A stretch of 64,000 nucleotides of DNA from Parablautia muri (lineage in GTDB: Bacteria > Bacillota > Clostridia > Lachnospirales > Lachnospiraceae). Position numbers and translations under genes: made by a program. This document shows, piece after piece, positions 16,866 to 26,114 of this stretch (positions are counted from its first letter, which is position 1; every line of letters begins with the position of its first letter). Location: contig NZ_QZDT01000005.1 of NCBI RefSeq assembly GCF_009917485.1, forward strand, positions 114,290 to 178,289, given 5' to 3'. The notes beneath the pieces were generated by a model, which was not told the DNA's origin, searched no databases, and worked only from the letters and a program-made list of their open reading frames with translations.

Positions 16866-17763
16866 AAAAATTTACCTCCTTCTTTTTGGTTACAGTTTCA
16901 TTCATAAACTGACTGGGCGAAATGCCCATAATGCTTTTAAACGTTTTGCTAAATACGTGAATACTTGAAAATCCTGTTAAATCCGCTGCCTCCGTCACGT
17001 TTACCTTCCCGGATAAAAGCAGTTGCTGCGCATGTTCGATTCTCACATTCACAATATATTTGTGTAATGAAATTCCCAGATACATCTGGAAAATACTGGT
17101 GAGGTAATTTGCCGATACACCAATTGCCCCTGCAATTGATTCATTTGTCAACTCCTGTGACAAATCCACACTCATAATGTATTCCATTGCATTTTCAATA
17201 TGAATCCATGACTTTGACTTTTTCCTGCTGCTCTTTTCTTTGACCTCCACCCGGTTTCTGAGCGCGTTTACTAAAAGCTCCATACAACCGGACTTCAAAA
17301 TCAAGTTTCTTCCCGGCCTTTTTTCGTTAAATTCCTGTAACAAAATTAAATAGCGCGAGACAATTTGGTTGCGCTCCGCCTCTGGTATTTCAGAAATAAT
17401 AACAGTATCATCCAAAACACATTCCCTTTCCGGAATAACAGGCTGCTGCTCCTCCAGCATATTTTTATGCACCAGTTCTTTGCGCTCCGCGCTCTCATAA
17501 AAATCAAAATGCATAATATACTCGACAAAAGGTTCCATACTGTTTGATATGATTACATGCGTCATATAGGGTGGAATAATAATAATATTTCCCGCATGAA
17601 GATGATAGCTGATTCCATTCACGATAAAATCAGCGTTTCCCACAGCAATATACGTAAACACATTGTCAACATCTTCCCATTTCCCTGAAAAAGACACTTC
17701 TTTTTGCAGCTTCATCATTCTCACATAAGGGTTGATTGGTGAAAGTCGTGATATATCAATCAT
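16855..17763 (-). CDS. AraC-family transcriptional regulator
   Basis: A 302-residue regulator with an N-terminal cupin-like sensing domain (about 20-110: FTYIAVGNADFIVNGISYHL, then HAGNIIIIPPYMTHVI) and a C-terminal double helix-turn-helix (about 195-295: LTNESIAGAIGVSANYLTSI, VTEAADLTGFSSIHVFSKTF, MGISPSQF). It sits inside the fucoside operon, between permease and glycosidase, so it most likely activates this operon in response to a fucose-containing sugar (inference). AGGAG is well placed before the ATG. Confidence 0.93.
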   Translation of the reverse strand: MIDISRLSPINPYVRMMKLQKEVSFSGKWEDVDNVFTYIAVGNADFIVNGISYHLHAGNIIIIPPYMTHVIISNSMEPFVEYIMHFDFYESAERKELVHKNMLEEQQPVIPERECVLDDTVIISEIPEAERNQIVSRYLILLQEFNEKRPGRNLILKSGCMELLVNALRNRVEVKEKSSRKKSKSWIHIENAMEYIMSVDLSQELTNESIAGAIGVSANYLTSIFQMYLGISLHKYIVNVRIEHAQQLLLSGKVNVTEAADLTGFSSIHVFSKTFKSIMGISPSQFMNETVTKKKEVNFYVD

Positions 17764-17822
17764 ATTTACTCCTAAACAATCGCTTAGCAGCTGCCTAACC
17801 CAATGTGAAGCATTTCTTCACA

Positions 17823-18671
17823 TTAACCTTTGATTGCTCCTGCCATCATTCCTTCCATAATCTTATTATAGAAAAAGAGATAGATCACAATCACCGGTAT
17901 GGTTGCCATCGCCAACGCTGCCAGCAAAAGCGTATAGCTGGTAGAATACTGTGTTGTAAAATACGTTAAACCAATCGGAATGGTCTTTAATGCCTCTTTT
18001 GAAATCAGCACTTGTGCAAATGCAAATTCATTCCACACATGCATAAAAGTAAGAATCACAATCGTAGATAATATGGGCTTACAAATTGGCATGATAATTG
18101 TAAACATAATGCGTGGAAGGCTCGCACCGTCAATAGATGCGGCATCCTCCATATCCACCGAAATCCCTTTGATATAGCTGTCAATCAAAAAGACTGCCGT
18201 GGGCAGCTCCATCGCCACATAAATAGGAACCAGCGAAAAACGCGTATTTAAAATTCCCAACTGCTTTTCCTGAATAAAAACCGGAACCAGCAGCGCATAA
18301 ATGGGAATCATCATTGCCGCCATCAATGCCCCATAAATCAGATTTCTCCCTTTAAATCGATATCTGGATAAAAGATACCCCATTACAAATGAAATAACAA
18401 GCACCAGAATCAGCGATGCCACACTGTTAAAAAAACTGTTAAAAGTAAATGTCCCAAAGCTTGCTTTATGAAACGCCTCTATATAATTATCCCAATGGAT
18501 TTGGGTTGGAAGGCTCACCGGACTTCTGTTAAATTCCACATCTGTTTTTAAAGAAGAATACAACAGCCACACTACAGGAAAAATGCAGGTAAGGGATAAT
18601 ATCATAATCGGTACATTTACAATAAAGTTAGCAGCATATCGTTTTATTTTATCTGGTTTGATTTTATTCAC
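17823..18671 (-). CDS. Carbohydrate ABC transporter permease (MalG type)
   Basis: A 282-residue CUT1-type sugar permease with six predicted helices. The EAA loop is clear: DMEDAASIDGASLPRIMFTIIMP. The C-terminal VVIYLFFYNKIMEGMMAGAIKG is typical of MalG-like subunits. It overlaps the upstream permease gene by 8 nt and is followed 59 nt later by the AraC regulator. The operon has no ATPase gene, as is usual for CUT1 importers that share a housekeeping MsmX-type ATPase. Confidence 0.94.
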   Translation of the reverse strand: MNKIKPDKIKRYAANFIVNVPIMILSLTCIFPVVWLLYSSLKTDVEFNRSPVSLPTQIHWDNYIEAFHKASFGTFTFNSFFNSVASLILVLVISFVMGYLLSRYRFKGRNLIYGALMAAMMIPIYALLVPVFIQEKQLGILNTRFSLVPIYVAMELPTAVFLIDSYIKGISVDMEDAASIDGASLPRIMFTIIMPICKPILSTIVILTFMHVWNEFAFAQVLISKEALKTIPIGLTYFTTQYSTSYTLLLAALAMATIPVIVIYLFFYNKIMEGMMAGAIKG

Positions 18672-19560
18672 CCTTATTCCTCCTTCCCATCAAAATCTGT
18701 ACCAGTGCGCTTATCAATAGTGCAAGAACTAAAATTGAGACGGCAATTGTCGCACCCATTCCAAAGTTGCCAAACTTAAAGGTATACTCGTAAGAATACA
18801 TTGCCAGTGATTCCGTTGCCCTTCCCGGGCCACCGTTTGTAAGTGCAACAAGGTGGTCATAAATCTTCATGGTTCCCCCTGCACATAGAATAATACAGAT
18901 TTTCAGGGTATCCCATACCATTGGAAGGGTGATATAAATCGACTTTTTAACCCCGGTTGCCCCATCAATCTCCGCACATTCAAAAACCTCCTGGGGAATC
19001 GCTGAAATAGCGCTCATAAGGATAACCATGTAAAGACCAATATACTGCCAAATGACTGGAATGGATACCACCTTTAGGACAATACTCTGGTCATCTAACC
19101 AAAACCGAATCCAGTCTTCCCGTCCAATCGCCCTTAAAAATGCATTTAAAAGGCCGTAATTGGAATTATAAATAAAGCGCCATACATATCCAACTACAAT
19201 AGGAGCCATTACTACCGGGAAGAAAATAACTGCCCGGTGAAAAGCTTTCAGCTTAAGTCTTCGGATTGTCATAAGAAACGCGATCAGCAGCGCAATTCCC
19301 ACCTGTCCTATGGTGCACGCCAGGCTTAAGAACAATGTATTTTTTGTTACAAGCCAAAAATCACCTGTTTTTAATAAGGTGGCATAATTGCTAAGGCCCA
19401 CAAACTGCGCCTCCCCGATTCCTTTCCACTTTGTCAGGCTATAGTAAACCGAAGTACCCAAGGGAACGATCATAACATATATAAAATAGATAAATGGAAT
19501 CATGACTAATAAATAGATTCCAATTTTTTGTTTCTTATTTCGCATTTCACGAATGTTCAT
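18664..19560 (-). CDS. Carbohydrate ABC transporter permease (MalF type)
   Basis: A 298-residue CUT1-type permease: helix IGIYLLVMIPFIYFIYVMIV near the start, QFVGLSNYATLL, and the EAA loop VFECAEIDGATGVKKSIYIT. Start ATG 19560 (MNIREMRNKKQK) is chosen; the frame extends upstream to 19623, but those 21 codons (giving GYWQEWG) are translation of the dispersed intergenic repeat. It pairs with the next permease and the upstream binding protein. Confidence 0.94.
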   Translation of the reverse strand: MNIREMRNKKQKIGIYLLVMIPFIYFIYVMIVPLGTSVYYSLTKWKGIGEAQFVGLSNYATLLKTGDFWLVTKNTLFLSLACTIGQVGIALLIAFLMTIRRLKLKAFHRAVIFFPVVMAPIVVGYVWRFIYNSNYGLLNAFLRAIGREDWIRFWLDDQSIVLKVVSIPVIWQYIGLYMVILMSAISAIPQEVFECAEIDGATGVKKSIYITLPMVWDTLKICIILCAGGTMKIYDHLVALTNGGPGRATESLAMYSYEYTFKFGNFGMGATIAVSILVLALLISALVQILMGRRNKGE

Positions 19561-19625
19561 TGCAATCCCCCATTCCTGCCAATACCCGTAAATCAGATGC
19601 GTACCAAGTACTCCATCATCCACAT
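19561..19625 (-). repeat. dispersed two-hairpin intergenic element, degenerate copy 2
   Basis: In minus-strand sense only the distal part is well conserved: CGGGTATTGGCAGGAATGGGG, directly followed by the permease start. The first hairpin is not recognisable; the intercistronic hairpin at 19636-19690 occupies that place. Confidence 0.5.
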
Positions 19626-19635
19626 AAATCTATAA

Positions 19636-19690
19636 AACCGGAGCCATTGCTCCTACTGACTTTCAGTAGATTCGCAATGGCTCACCGGCT
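19636..19690 (-). terminator. intercistronic hairpin / partial terminator after the binding-protein gene
   Basis: A long imperfect stem-loop (CCGG, AGCCATTGC with GCAATGGCT, inner CTACTGA/TCAGTAG) ends in TTTT on the minus strand. It sits between the solute-binding protein gene and the permease genes. Such hairpins commonly let the binding protein be made in excess over the membrane subunits. Confidence 0.7.
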
Positions 19691-19727
19691 TAATTATTAT
19701 AAAAATCTACAGTACTATTTTATCCAA

Positions 19728-21149
19728 TTAATAATTTGCTTCCATAACTGCCTGGCAGTCAGCCGCCATATCTTCCGGTGTCATGGTTCCGGCAATCAGC
19801 TGCTGGGTATCTGCATAAAGGACGCCTGAGCCAACCTCAGCAGGAAGTACCACATCAAAGATAGAGCAGTTATTCATAGTTGCAGCCAGTTCATAGTACT
19901 CTGCAAACAGCGGATGCAATGTGGAAACGTCTACATCTGTTGTCTTACCTGAAGAAATAAATCCAAGCTGTAACGCATCATTTGCATAATCTCCAGTTGA
20001 CACAGCTTTCAGGAAAGCAAGACATGCTTCAAGATCATCCCCCTGCAGCCTGCTATGAATCACATAGTTCCAGCCTGCGCCTGCCGCCGTATCATATTTC
20101 GTGCCTGCTTCACCTTCCACTGCCGGCATCAGGCCCACATGTGTGGTTGAAAGCACATCCTCAGGACAATTGCCAATTACATTGCCTACGCCCCATGCTC
20201 CGTTAAAAAACATAGCTGCCTGTTTGTTGTAATAAAGAGCATACATTTCATCCTGATCAAGGGAATTCATATCCTCATTAAAATACTGTGCAATATCCTG
20301 GAATCCCTGAAGCGCTCTCACAAACGCTTCATCCGTAAATTTAGCCCCCTGGTTGTTGGCAAGGCTGTTAAACCATTCCTGATCTACATATTTGTAAGCA
20401 TAGGTATTGAAAACGGTAGATTCTGCAACCCATTGTTCTTTATTTCCCATTGCAATCGGAATATAGCCTTTTGCCTTAATTTTCTCACAATCCTCTATCA
20501 GCTCTGTCCATGTTTCCGGCCATTTGTCAATTCCACATTCTTCAAAAATAGCTTCATTGTAAATGCCGATGGTATTTGCCTGCATCTGCATGGGAACGCC
20601 CCACTCGGTTCCATCATATGTACAGTCTGCAAACGCGCCATCTAAATAAGCATTTGCCCATTCTGAATCCTGCTTGATGTACTGGTCCGCTGCCTGAATT
20701 GTACCGGTATCTGCAAAGGAAGGAAGCATATCACCCTTTGTCATCCACACGTCTGTCAGCTCATCGCCTGCCATCATGGTTGTCAACTTTTGCTGATATC
20801 CGTCATGTGCAGTGAAAACAAATTCAATGTTCACGTCAGGATTTTCTTCCTGGAACTTTTCTGCTGCTTTCCAGAATGCTGCTGCAGTTCCTGTGGTATC
20901 GTCCTCACCATGCATATGATAAATGGAGAACGAACCGGAAAGCCCTGCGCCACTTCCTTCTGATTCTGATGAGCCTGTATCTGTTTCCTGGCCTTCATCT
21001 GCACCTTCATCCTGAGCCGGTGTACTTTCCTGTGACTGTGTACTTTCATCCTGGGCCGGATCTGATCCCTTATCCGATGGACCGCCGCATCCCGCTAAGG
21101 ATACCGTCATAGCTGTTGCTAAGAGAATCGCTAAATATTTCTTTCTCAT
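19728..21149 (-). CDS. Sugar ABC transporter solute-binding lipoprotein (family 1)
   Basis: A 473-residue extracellular sugar-binding protein. The signal peptide MRKKYLAILLATAMTVSLAGC ends in a lipobox, with Cys21 lipidated. An acidic Ser/Asp/Glu linker follows (about 22-65), then the periplasmic-binding fold (FSIYHMHGEDDTTG, FQEENPDVNIEFVF, TTMMAGDELTDVWMTKGD). ATG 21149 has AGGAGG 5 nt upstream; the upstream in-frame ATG at 21185 is rejected. It is the first gene of the fucoside operon and defines its specificity, probably an oligosaccharide with fucose (inference from the enzymes downstream). Confidence 0.94.
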   Translation of the reverse strand: MRKKYLAILLATAMTVSLAGCGGPSDKGSDPAQDESTQSQESTPAQDEGADEGQETDTGSSESEGSGAGLSGSFSIYHMHGEDDTTGTAAAFWKAAEKFQEENPDVNIEFVFTAHDGYQQKLTTMMAGDELTDVWMTKGDMLPSFADTGTIQAADQYIKQDSEWANAYLDGAFADCTYDGTEWGVPMQMQANTIGIYNEAIFEECGIDKWPETWTELIEDCEKIKAKGYIPIAMGNKEQWVAESTVFNTYAYKYVDQEWFNSLANNQGAKFTDEAFVRALQGFQDIAQYFNEDMNSLDQDEMYALYYNKQAAMFFNGAWGVGNVIGNCPEDVLSTTHVGLMPAVEGEAGTKYDTAAGAGWNYVIHSRLQGDDLEACLAFLKAVSTGDYANDALQLGFISSGKTTDVDVSTLHPLFAEYYELAATMNNCSIFDVVLPAEVGSGVLYADTQQLIAGTMTPEDMAADCQAVMEANY

Positions 21150-21265
21150 AAAAACCTCCTGCCTTTCCTGTTTTATTTTGTCCACTTCTACCGAAATAAA
21201 TCGATTAAAATTCTTTATTTTTTCGACACAATAGACAATTTTTCTCTTGTTTCTGCTTTTATTTT

Positions 21266-21295
21266 ATTATAGTTTTTACTATCTGTCTTTGTTTA
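21266..21295 (-). promoter_or_regulatory. candidate promoter of the fucoside operon
   Basis: On the minus strand TAAACA (21295-21290) and a perfect TATAAT (21271-21266) are separated by 18 bp, about 120 nt before the first gene. The -35 matches 4 of 6 consensus bases, as expected for an activator-dependent promoter. No cre-like site was seen. The rest of the 488-nt gap 21186-21673 holds only the terminator below. Confidence 0.45.
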
Positions 21296-21589
21296 TTCTA
21301 ATTATTATTTGTCATTTTCAACGACATTCTGCTAAAATTTGAAAATTTCCTCGCCAAATGCTTATTGCAAAAATATTTAAACAAATTGATATGGCATCTA
21401 ACATCCCGGCAGACTTTAACTCACCCTTTCTTGTTCTTCACATTTTGTCCGGTTTTTATGAACTGTTAAAGTCTTTTAATGCGGTAACGCCCTACCGCTT
21501 GGAAATGCAGGCCAAATTGTCTGTAAACGGAAATCAGGATTTAGATGATTTCTTATCCTTGTATTTGGATAATTCATCCGTGGAAAATA

Positions 21590-21623
21590 AAGCAAAAAGA
21601 AACTCTGGCCAAAATGGCCAGAG
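21590..21623 (-). terminator. rho-independent terminator after the APH-like gene
   Basis: CTCTGGCC (21603-21610) pairs with GGCCAGAG (21616-21623), a perfect 8-bp GC-rich stem with a 5-nt loop. The minus-strand tail is TTTCTTTTTGC. It follows the stop at 21674 by about 50 nt. Confidence 0.88.
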
Positions 21624-21673
21624 GCTAGATAGTAGGATTTATGGCTGACATGTCTAAAATTCTATGCACAAAG

Positions 21674-22630
21674 TTATTTTTCCAGCTTATGTAACTGTTC
21701 CTGCAAAAGCCCTGTGGTCCAGTGATACATATCCATCGTGTCATATTTCCGGTATTCACATTCTAACGACATTAAAATCAGCAAGTAAATGTCGTACCAC
21801 AAAGCTCTGCGCTTTTCATTCTCTGTAAGCTGTTCCTTACCATATCCCTTTAAAAACCACATATTATCCCCATAGCTGCGGAAATTCACCTCCATCAAAG
21901 GGTCTGCACCAAGACAGCGCTCCCAGTCTATGATGCCCGTAACTTCCCCGTCTTTAACAAAAATATTTCCGTCCCAGCAGTCCCAATGAACCAGATGTGG
22001 CTCTGTCACTTCCGCAAAAATTGCTTTGTCCTTCTCTAAAAGCCGCCACAAATCCCCTGTCCATATTTTCAGGTCAACTCCTCCCCTGTCTGCATCATCC
22101 ACCCCTGCTTTTAACATTTTCTGAAAAGTTGGGAACCATTCTTTTCCCTGAAATTCCTGCTGGGCCGGATACCCAAAGCAGGGACAATGTATTTGATTTA
22201 CTTGATTGATAATCTGCCCCGTCTTCATGTAAATTTTCCGTATCTGTTCTTCTGTTAAAGTATCTTTCCTTGTGCTAAGACTTGCCCCCGGCAGCATCTC
22301 CATGAAAAAATATGGCGAATTACAAATCTGGTAGCTATCATCAAAGCCCAGTACTTTAGGCGCCAAAATGCCATCCACGTCTTCCACCATTTTCATAGCC
22401 TTTACTTCACTTTGTATGATGTTCTTTTCATATGTCATAATGCGGACTTCCTTTAAGGGCGCCACTTTTAAAATCACTTTTCTCCCACTGCTCAGGGAAA
22501 TTTGATACGCTGCGCTGAAATATCCTTCTGTTAATTCCTCCACATCCACCATATGCTCCGGAGCAAAAAATTTCGCTGTCATCTGCTCCAACGTTTGTTT
22601 ATCCTGCCTGTTTTTTGTTAAGCTCTCCAT
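21674..22630 (-). CDS. Aminoglycoside phosphotransferase-like kinase
   Basis: A 318-residue APH/choline-kinase fold protein that would phosphorylate a small molecule with ATP. Visible motifs: the nucleotide-binding lobe (YFSAAYQISLSSGRKVILKV), the catalytic loop HWDCWDGNIFV (HxDxxxxN) near residue 210, and GIIDWERCLGADP for the metal-binding DFG-equivalent. The substrate cannot be predicted; most such Clostridia genes are not proven resistance genes. ATG 22630 has AGGAGGG upstream, while an ATG at 22663 lies before that site. It starts 36 nt after the MATE gene and is probably cotranscribed with it. Confidence 0.88.
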   Translation of the reverse strand: MESLTKNRQDKQTLEQMTAKFFAPEHMVDVEELTEGYFSAAYQISLSSGRKVILKVAPLKEVRIMTYEKNIIQSEVKAMKMVEDVDGILAPKVLGFDDSYQICNSPYFFMEMLPGASLSTRKDTLTEEQIRKIYMKTGQIINQVNQIHCPCFGYPAQQEFQGKEWFPTFQKMLKAGVDDADRGGVDLKIWTGDLWRLLEKDKAIFAEVTEPHLVHWDCWDGNIFVKDGEVTGIIDWERCLGADPLMEVNFRSYGDNMWFLKGYGKEQLTENEKRRALWYDIYLLILMSLECEYRKYDTMDMYHWTTGLLQEQLHKLEK

Positions 22631-22666
22631 ATATCCTACCCTCCTAAAGTATATGCAAGACATGTA

Positions 22667-24013
22667 CTAATATCGCTTTACATCCATTTTTGTGTAAGCC
22701 CCACATAAAAAATAATACGCGCCTCCTGCAACCAGCCATTCCATTATCATAAGTGTAAACCATAATCCAGGCAGGCTTTTTGTGGCGCCAGCCAAAAGCA
22801 ATAATGGTATTCTAATCAAAAGAATGCTGCAAAGAAACAAAATTAAAACTGTTTTTCCCTTCCCCACTGCCTGATAAAAGGCCTGTGTGATCGGCATGAT
22901 TCCTCCAAAAGCCAGCCCCCAGCAAAGTATCCGCAGCGCCATAATTCCGCTATCTGCAACCGTGTCCGCAGGCTCAAAAAATCCAAAGATATACTCTGCT
23001 CCTAAAAAGAGGCAAAACGCCGCCAGACACCCATAGGTTACAACAAACCTGACCGCATATCGGATTGTCTTATCCATTCGCTGTCTTCTTTTTCCTCCAT
23101 AGTCAAATCCCAGCATGGGCTGTATTCCCTGCATGATGCCCGAAAATGGTGTCGATGCAAATCCCTGTATACGGGAGACAACTGCATATGCGCTGATTGC
23201 CACGGTTCCTCCCACATTTCCGATGATCTGGTTTCCCAATATTCCTACCAGGCTGCTGCCTAAATGATTCAAAAACGCCGGTATTCCAACGGAAAAGATT
23301 TCTTTCCCAATATCCGCGTCAAAACGAATCTGACCAGGCTTAATTTTGCACCGGGTTCTTGTCCGGAAAAAGAAATAATATATGCTGCTGCACATGGAGC
23401 ATACCTGAGATGCCAATGTAGCCATAGCCGCCCCGACAATTCCCCATTTAAATAGGAAGATAAACAGTGGGTCCAAAATCAGATTAACCAAAACCGGAAA
23501 GCACCATTGGAAGGTTGAAAATGTACTGTCCCCCTCCGCCCTCATAATACCGGAAAATCCTGTGCTTGTTATAATTCCCACCAGCATAATCTGCCCATAT
23601 TCCCTGGCATACGGATAAAGCTCCCGGGTACATCCCAGAAGACGAAGCAGAGGCTTTAACCCCATAAGTCCTGCCGCCGTTATCAATAGTGAGCTCACAA
23701 TCCACACCCACATTACACATCCCACTACCTTTTTTCCTTTCTCCCAGTCACCTTCACCCATTTTTCTTGCAATAACGCTGCCACCTCCTGTGCCCAGGGT
23801 CGAGCTGATTCCGTTTATCAGAATCAAAAAAGGGGAAAAGATTCCAATCGCACCGCCGGCGCTCATCCCCACACCTCTGACCACAAAAAAGGTATCCGTA
23901 ATCGTATAAAAGTGAAAGAGCATAATAGAAAAAGTAGTTTGCAGGCACAATTCCACCATCAGCTTCCCCACCGTCTCCTGCTCTAACTTATTGCCTTTTG
24001 GCCGCTTTGGCAT
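22667..24013 (-). CDS. MATE-family efflux transporter
   Basis: A 448-residue, 12-helix multidrug and toxin extrusion protein of the DinF/NorM-like group. Typical features are two similar halves, the segment FHFYTITDTFFVVRGVGMSA in helix 1-2 and TLGTGGGSVIARKMGEGD in the first cytoplasmic loop. It probably exports cationic or aromatic compounds using Na+ or H+ gradients; the substrate is unknown. GAGGAGG precedes the ATG. It is cotranscribed with the phosphotransferase gene. Confidence 0.93.
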   Translation of the reverse strand: MPKRPKGNKLEQETVGKLMVELCLQTTFSIMLFHFYTITDTFFVVRGVGMSAGGAIGIFSPFLILINGISSTLGTGGGSVIARKMGEGDWEKGKKVVGCVMWVWIVSSLLITAAGLMGLKPLLRLLGCTRELYPYAREYGQIMLVGIITSTGFSGIMRAEGDSTFSTFQWCFPVLVNLILDPLFIFLFKWGIVGAAMATLASQVCSMCSSIYYFFFRTRTRCKIKPGQIRFDADIGKEIFSVGIPAFLNHLGSSLVGILGNQIIGNVGGTVAISAYAVVSRIQGFASTPFSGIMQGIQPMLGFDYGGKRRQRMDKTIRYAVRFVVTYGCLAAFCLFLGAEYIFGFFEPADTVADSGIMALRILCWGLAFGGIMPITQAFYQAVGKGKTVLILFLCSILLIRIPLLLLAGATKSLPGLWFTLMIMEWLVAGGAYYFLCGAYTKMDVKRY

Positions 24014-24147
24014 TTATAAAAACCTCCTCCCTTTCTCCATTGTATCCCTTTCATGAGAGGTTTTCTATCTGCCGGTTTTATCTCCCATCTATACTCATTT
24101 GACTTTCTCCATGTTCCCCATGCTGCCGCTTCGCGGCAACACAAAAG

Positions 24148-25188
24148 TCATTTTTTTATATAGCTGCGATATTCCGTTGGGGACATTCCAAATTTCTCCC
24201 GTATTCCCTGATAGATTGGGGTTGAATTGCGGTATCCTACCATGCGCGCAATTTCCTCCACCGTGTCCCTGGTACTTACCAAAAGCATAGCCGCCTTCTC
24301 CAAACGGCTTTCCCTTACCAGCTCCAAAAAACTCATTCCACAGTTTTTTCGAATCATTCTGCTTAAATAACTGGAATTAAAAGAAAATACCTTTGCTAAT
24401 TCTTCTAATGTGACAGTAGCGCTATTTTCATAAATGTATTCTGTCATCTTACCGATATCTGCTGCATTCTGTGATATTTTATATTTACACTGGTCGTAGT
24501 TCTCACCCTCACGTTCCAGGCAGATCAGTAAAAGCTGCAAATAACTCCTGATTGCCTCCTCGCTCTTATGCTGATGAAGATAATATTCCATCATCATTTT
24601 TTCAACAAACAATTTTGCATCCCTTGTGCATCCCGTATAATGCATGTAATGATAATTTTCATTCTTACGGGATTTTGCGTTGGTCCAGAAATCAGCTATC
24701 TCACTGTTTTTATCCAAATTTCTAATAAATTCATGTGCCAATAAATTAGCAGGAATAATTATCTTTATCAGAACCGCCTCTTTTTCCTTCTGAAGTAATC
24801 CATGAACTACATTCTGGTTTAACACAAACAAATCCCCCTCCTCAAGCGTCACCATTTGATGCAGATTTTCAATAAACTGCTGGCAGCGCCCTTTATACAC
24901 ATAAAGCAGCTCCACAAAATTATGCCTGTGGAAATATAGCGCACTCTCCCAGAGATGTATTTTGGCAGAAAAATAACTCTGCTGTCTGGTTAACACACGC
25001 TTATCCGTTTGGATGATAGCTACATCCGGAAAAATAAATTTCCCATCTTCCATTTCTCCCCGCATTTTTCCGTCTATCACAAATTCATCCGTAAGCAGCT
25101 CGTTTAATTCTCTGGTAAGCCGTTCATATTCCATTTGTCTTGAGCGTAACAAAATATCCGCAAAAGCCGGTTGCTTCTTTTTATCCAA
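24148..25188 (-). CDS. AraC-family transcriptional regulator
   Basis: A 346-residue regulator. A cupin-type sensing domain (about 80-160: HNFVELLYVYKGRCQQFIEN, LEEGDLFVLNQNVVHGL) precedes a C-terminal AraC double helix-turn-helix (about 245-346: VTLEELAKVFSFNSSYLSRM, VEEIARMVGYRNSTPIYQGI, FGMSPTEYRSYIKK). The start is a TTG at 25188 with AAGGAAG upstream. It is the first gene upstream of the MATE/APH pair on the same strand and may regulate it (inference). Confidence 0.92.
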   Translation of the reverse strand: MDKKKQPAFADILLRSRQMEYERLTRELNELLTDEFVIDGKMRGEMEDGKFIFPDVAIIQTDKRVLTRQQSYFSAKIHLWESALYFHRHNFVELLYVYKGRCQQFIENLHQMVTLEEGDLFVLNQNVVHGLLQKEKEAVLIKIIIPANLLAHEFIRNLDKNSEIADFWTNAKSRKNENYHYMHYTGCTRDAKLFVEKMMMEYYLHQHKSEEAIRSYLQLLLICLEREGENYDQCKYKISQNAADIGKMTEYIYENSATVTLEELAKVFSFNSSYLSRMIRKNCGMSFLELVRESRLEKAAMLLVSTRDTVEEIARMVGYRNSTPIYQGIREKFGMSPTEYRSYIKK

Positions 25189-25464
25189 TTCTTTTACTTC
25201 CTTTCATCAGGCGCCATCACACTTCAAGCTCAGCTTATCCCCAAAAAATATACCGGCATTTTTCCAAATCTCCATCTAAATAACAAACACTGTCACGCTT
25301 CGCGAGCCAGCTTATTATCATAAGATGCTGGAATTGCCGGTATGTTTTCATTTTTACAACAGTCTGAATCAGCACTCCCGCCGCAAGAGATGATACATCA
25401 AACCTGCAGTGCTGCTAAGCACATCAGTGTTTGTTCCCTCCCGTCTGGCAGATAAAGCTGCAGG

Positions 25465-26070
25465 TCAAAGTTCTTCCATTTTATAAGATATATAACCCTC
25501 ATAATAGTAGCTGTTGTCAATCCCTTTCATATATATTTCCCTGTCGTTTACCCTATCTGTCAGCGCCCTCTTTAGCAAATACTTTATCTCAACATCTTTA
25601 ATAGGGCTTCTCTCCATTGCAAGCAGATAATCATCTTTATCGATTCTGCTCCAATCTACTACCACCGAAAGCTCCTTACCAAGCATCAAATCCAGCCAAA
25701 TTCTCATGCTTCTCCCATTGCCTTCTCTAAATGGATGTGCAACGTTCATTTCTACATACTTTTCAACAATCTCATCAAAGGTTGTCTGGGGCATTTTCTC
25801 GATATGCTCCAACGCCACCTGCAAATACATAACAGGCGCAAACCTGAAATTCCCTTTTGCAATATTGACTGTCCTGATCTCACCTGCAAAATGATAAATT
25901 TCGTCAAAAAGATATTTGTGTATGCTCCGAAGGCTCTTGGTCGTCCCTGGCTTTAAAGTAAATAAATAGCCGCTTTCAAAAAGCTGTGCCGCTTTTTTCT
26001 TGCTGATTTTTTCCTCCATACGGGCAAGCTCCGCCGAATCCGTTATATTAAGCTTATTTTCAACTGCCAT
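25465..26070 (-). CDS. Fic-domain protein (probable AMP transferase)
   Basis: A 201-residue Fic protein. The active-site motif HPFREGNGRSMRIWL (about residues 113-127) matches HxFx(D/E)GNGRxxR with all catalytic residues, so it should be able to transfer AMP or a similar group to a protein hydroxyl. The N-terminal NKLNITDSAELARMEEKISK is a common lead-in for this subgroup. I see no clear inhibitory (S/T)xxxE(G/N) helix and no small antitoxin gene beside it. ATG 26070 with GGGGAG upstream is preferred over a longer frame that would run into the upstream transporter gene. Confidence 0.9.
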   Translation of the reverse strand: MAVENKLNITDSAELARMEEKISKKKAAQLFESGYLFTLKPGTTKSLRSIHKYLFDEIYHFAGEIRTVNIAKGNFRFAPVMYLQVALEHIEKMPQTTFDEIVEKYVEMNVAHPFREGNGRSMRIWLDLMLGKELSVVVDWSRIDKDDYLLAMERSPIKDVEIKYLLKRALTDRVNDREIYMKGIDNSYYYEGYISYKMEEL

Positions 26071-26114
26071 AGCCGCTCCCCTGCCTTTCCCGACATTTCC
26101 GCATTCCGCAACCA

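Noticed and set aside
21186..21357. Catabolite repression (cre) site upstream of the fucoside operon
   Set aside because: No sequence close to the cre consensus could be found by eye.
21358..21648. Plus-strand 96-codon frame downstream of the fucoside operon promoter
   Set aside because: It runs through the terminator of the APH-like gene, has no convincing ribosome-binding site and no recognisable domain.
24117..24137. GC-rich hairpin (GCCGC TTC GCGGC) after the AraC gene as a terminator
   Set aside because: No T-run follows it on the minus strand.
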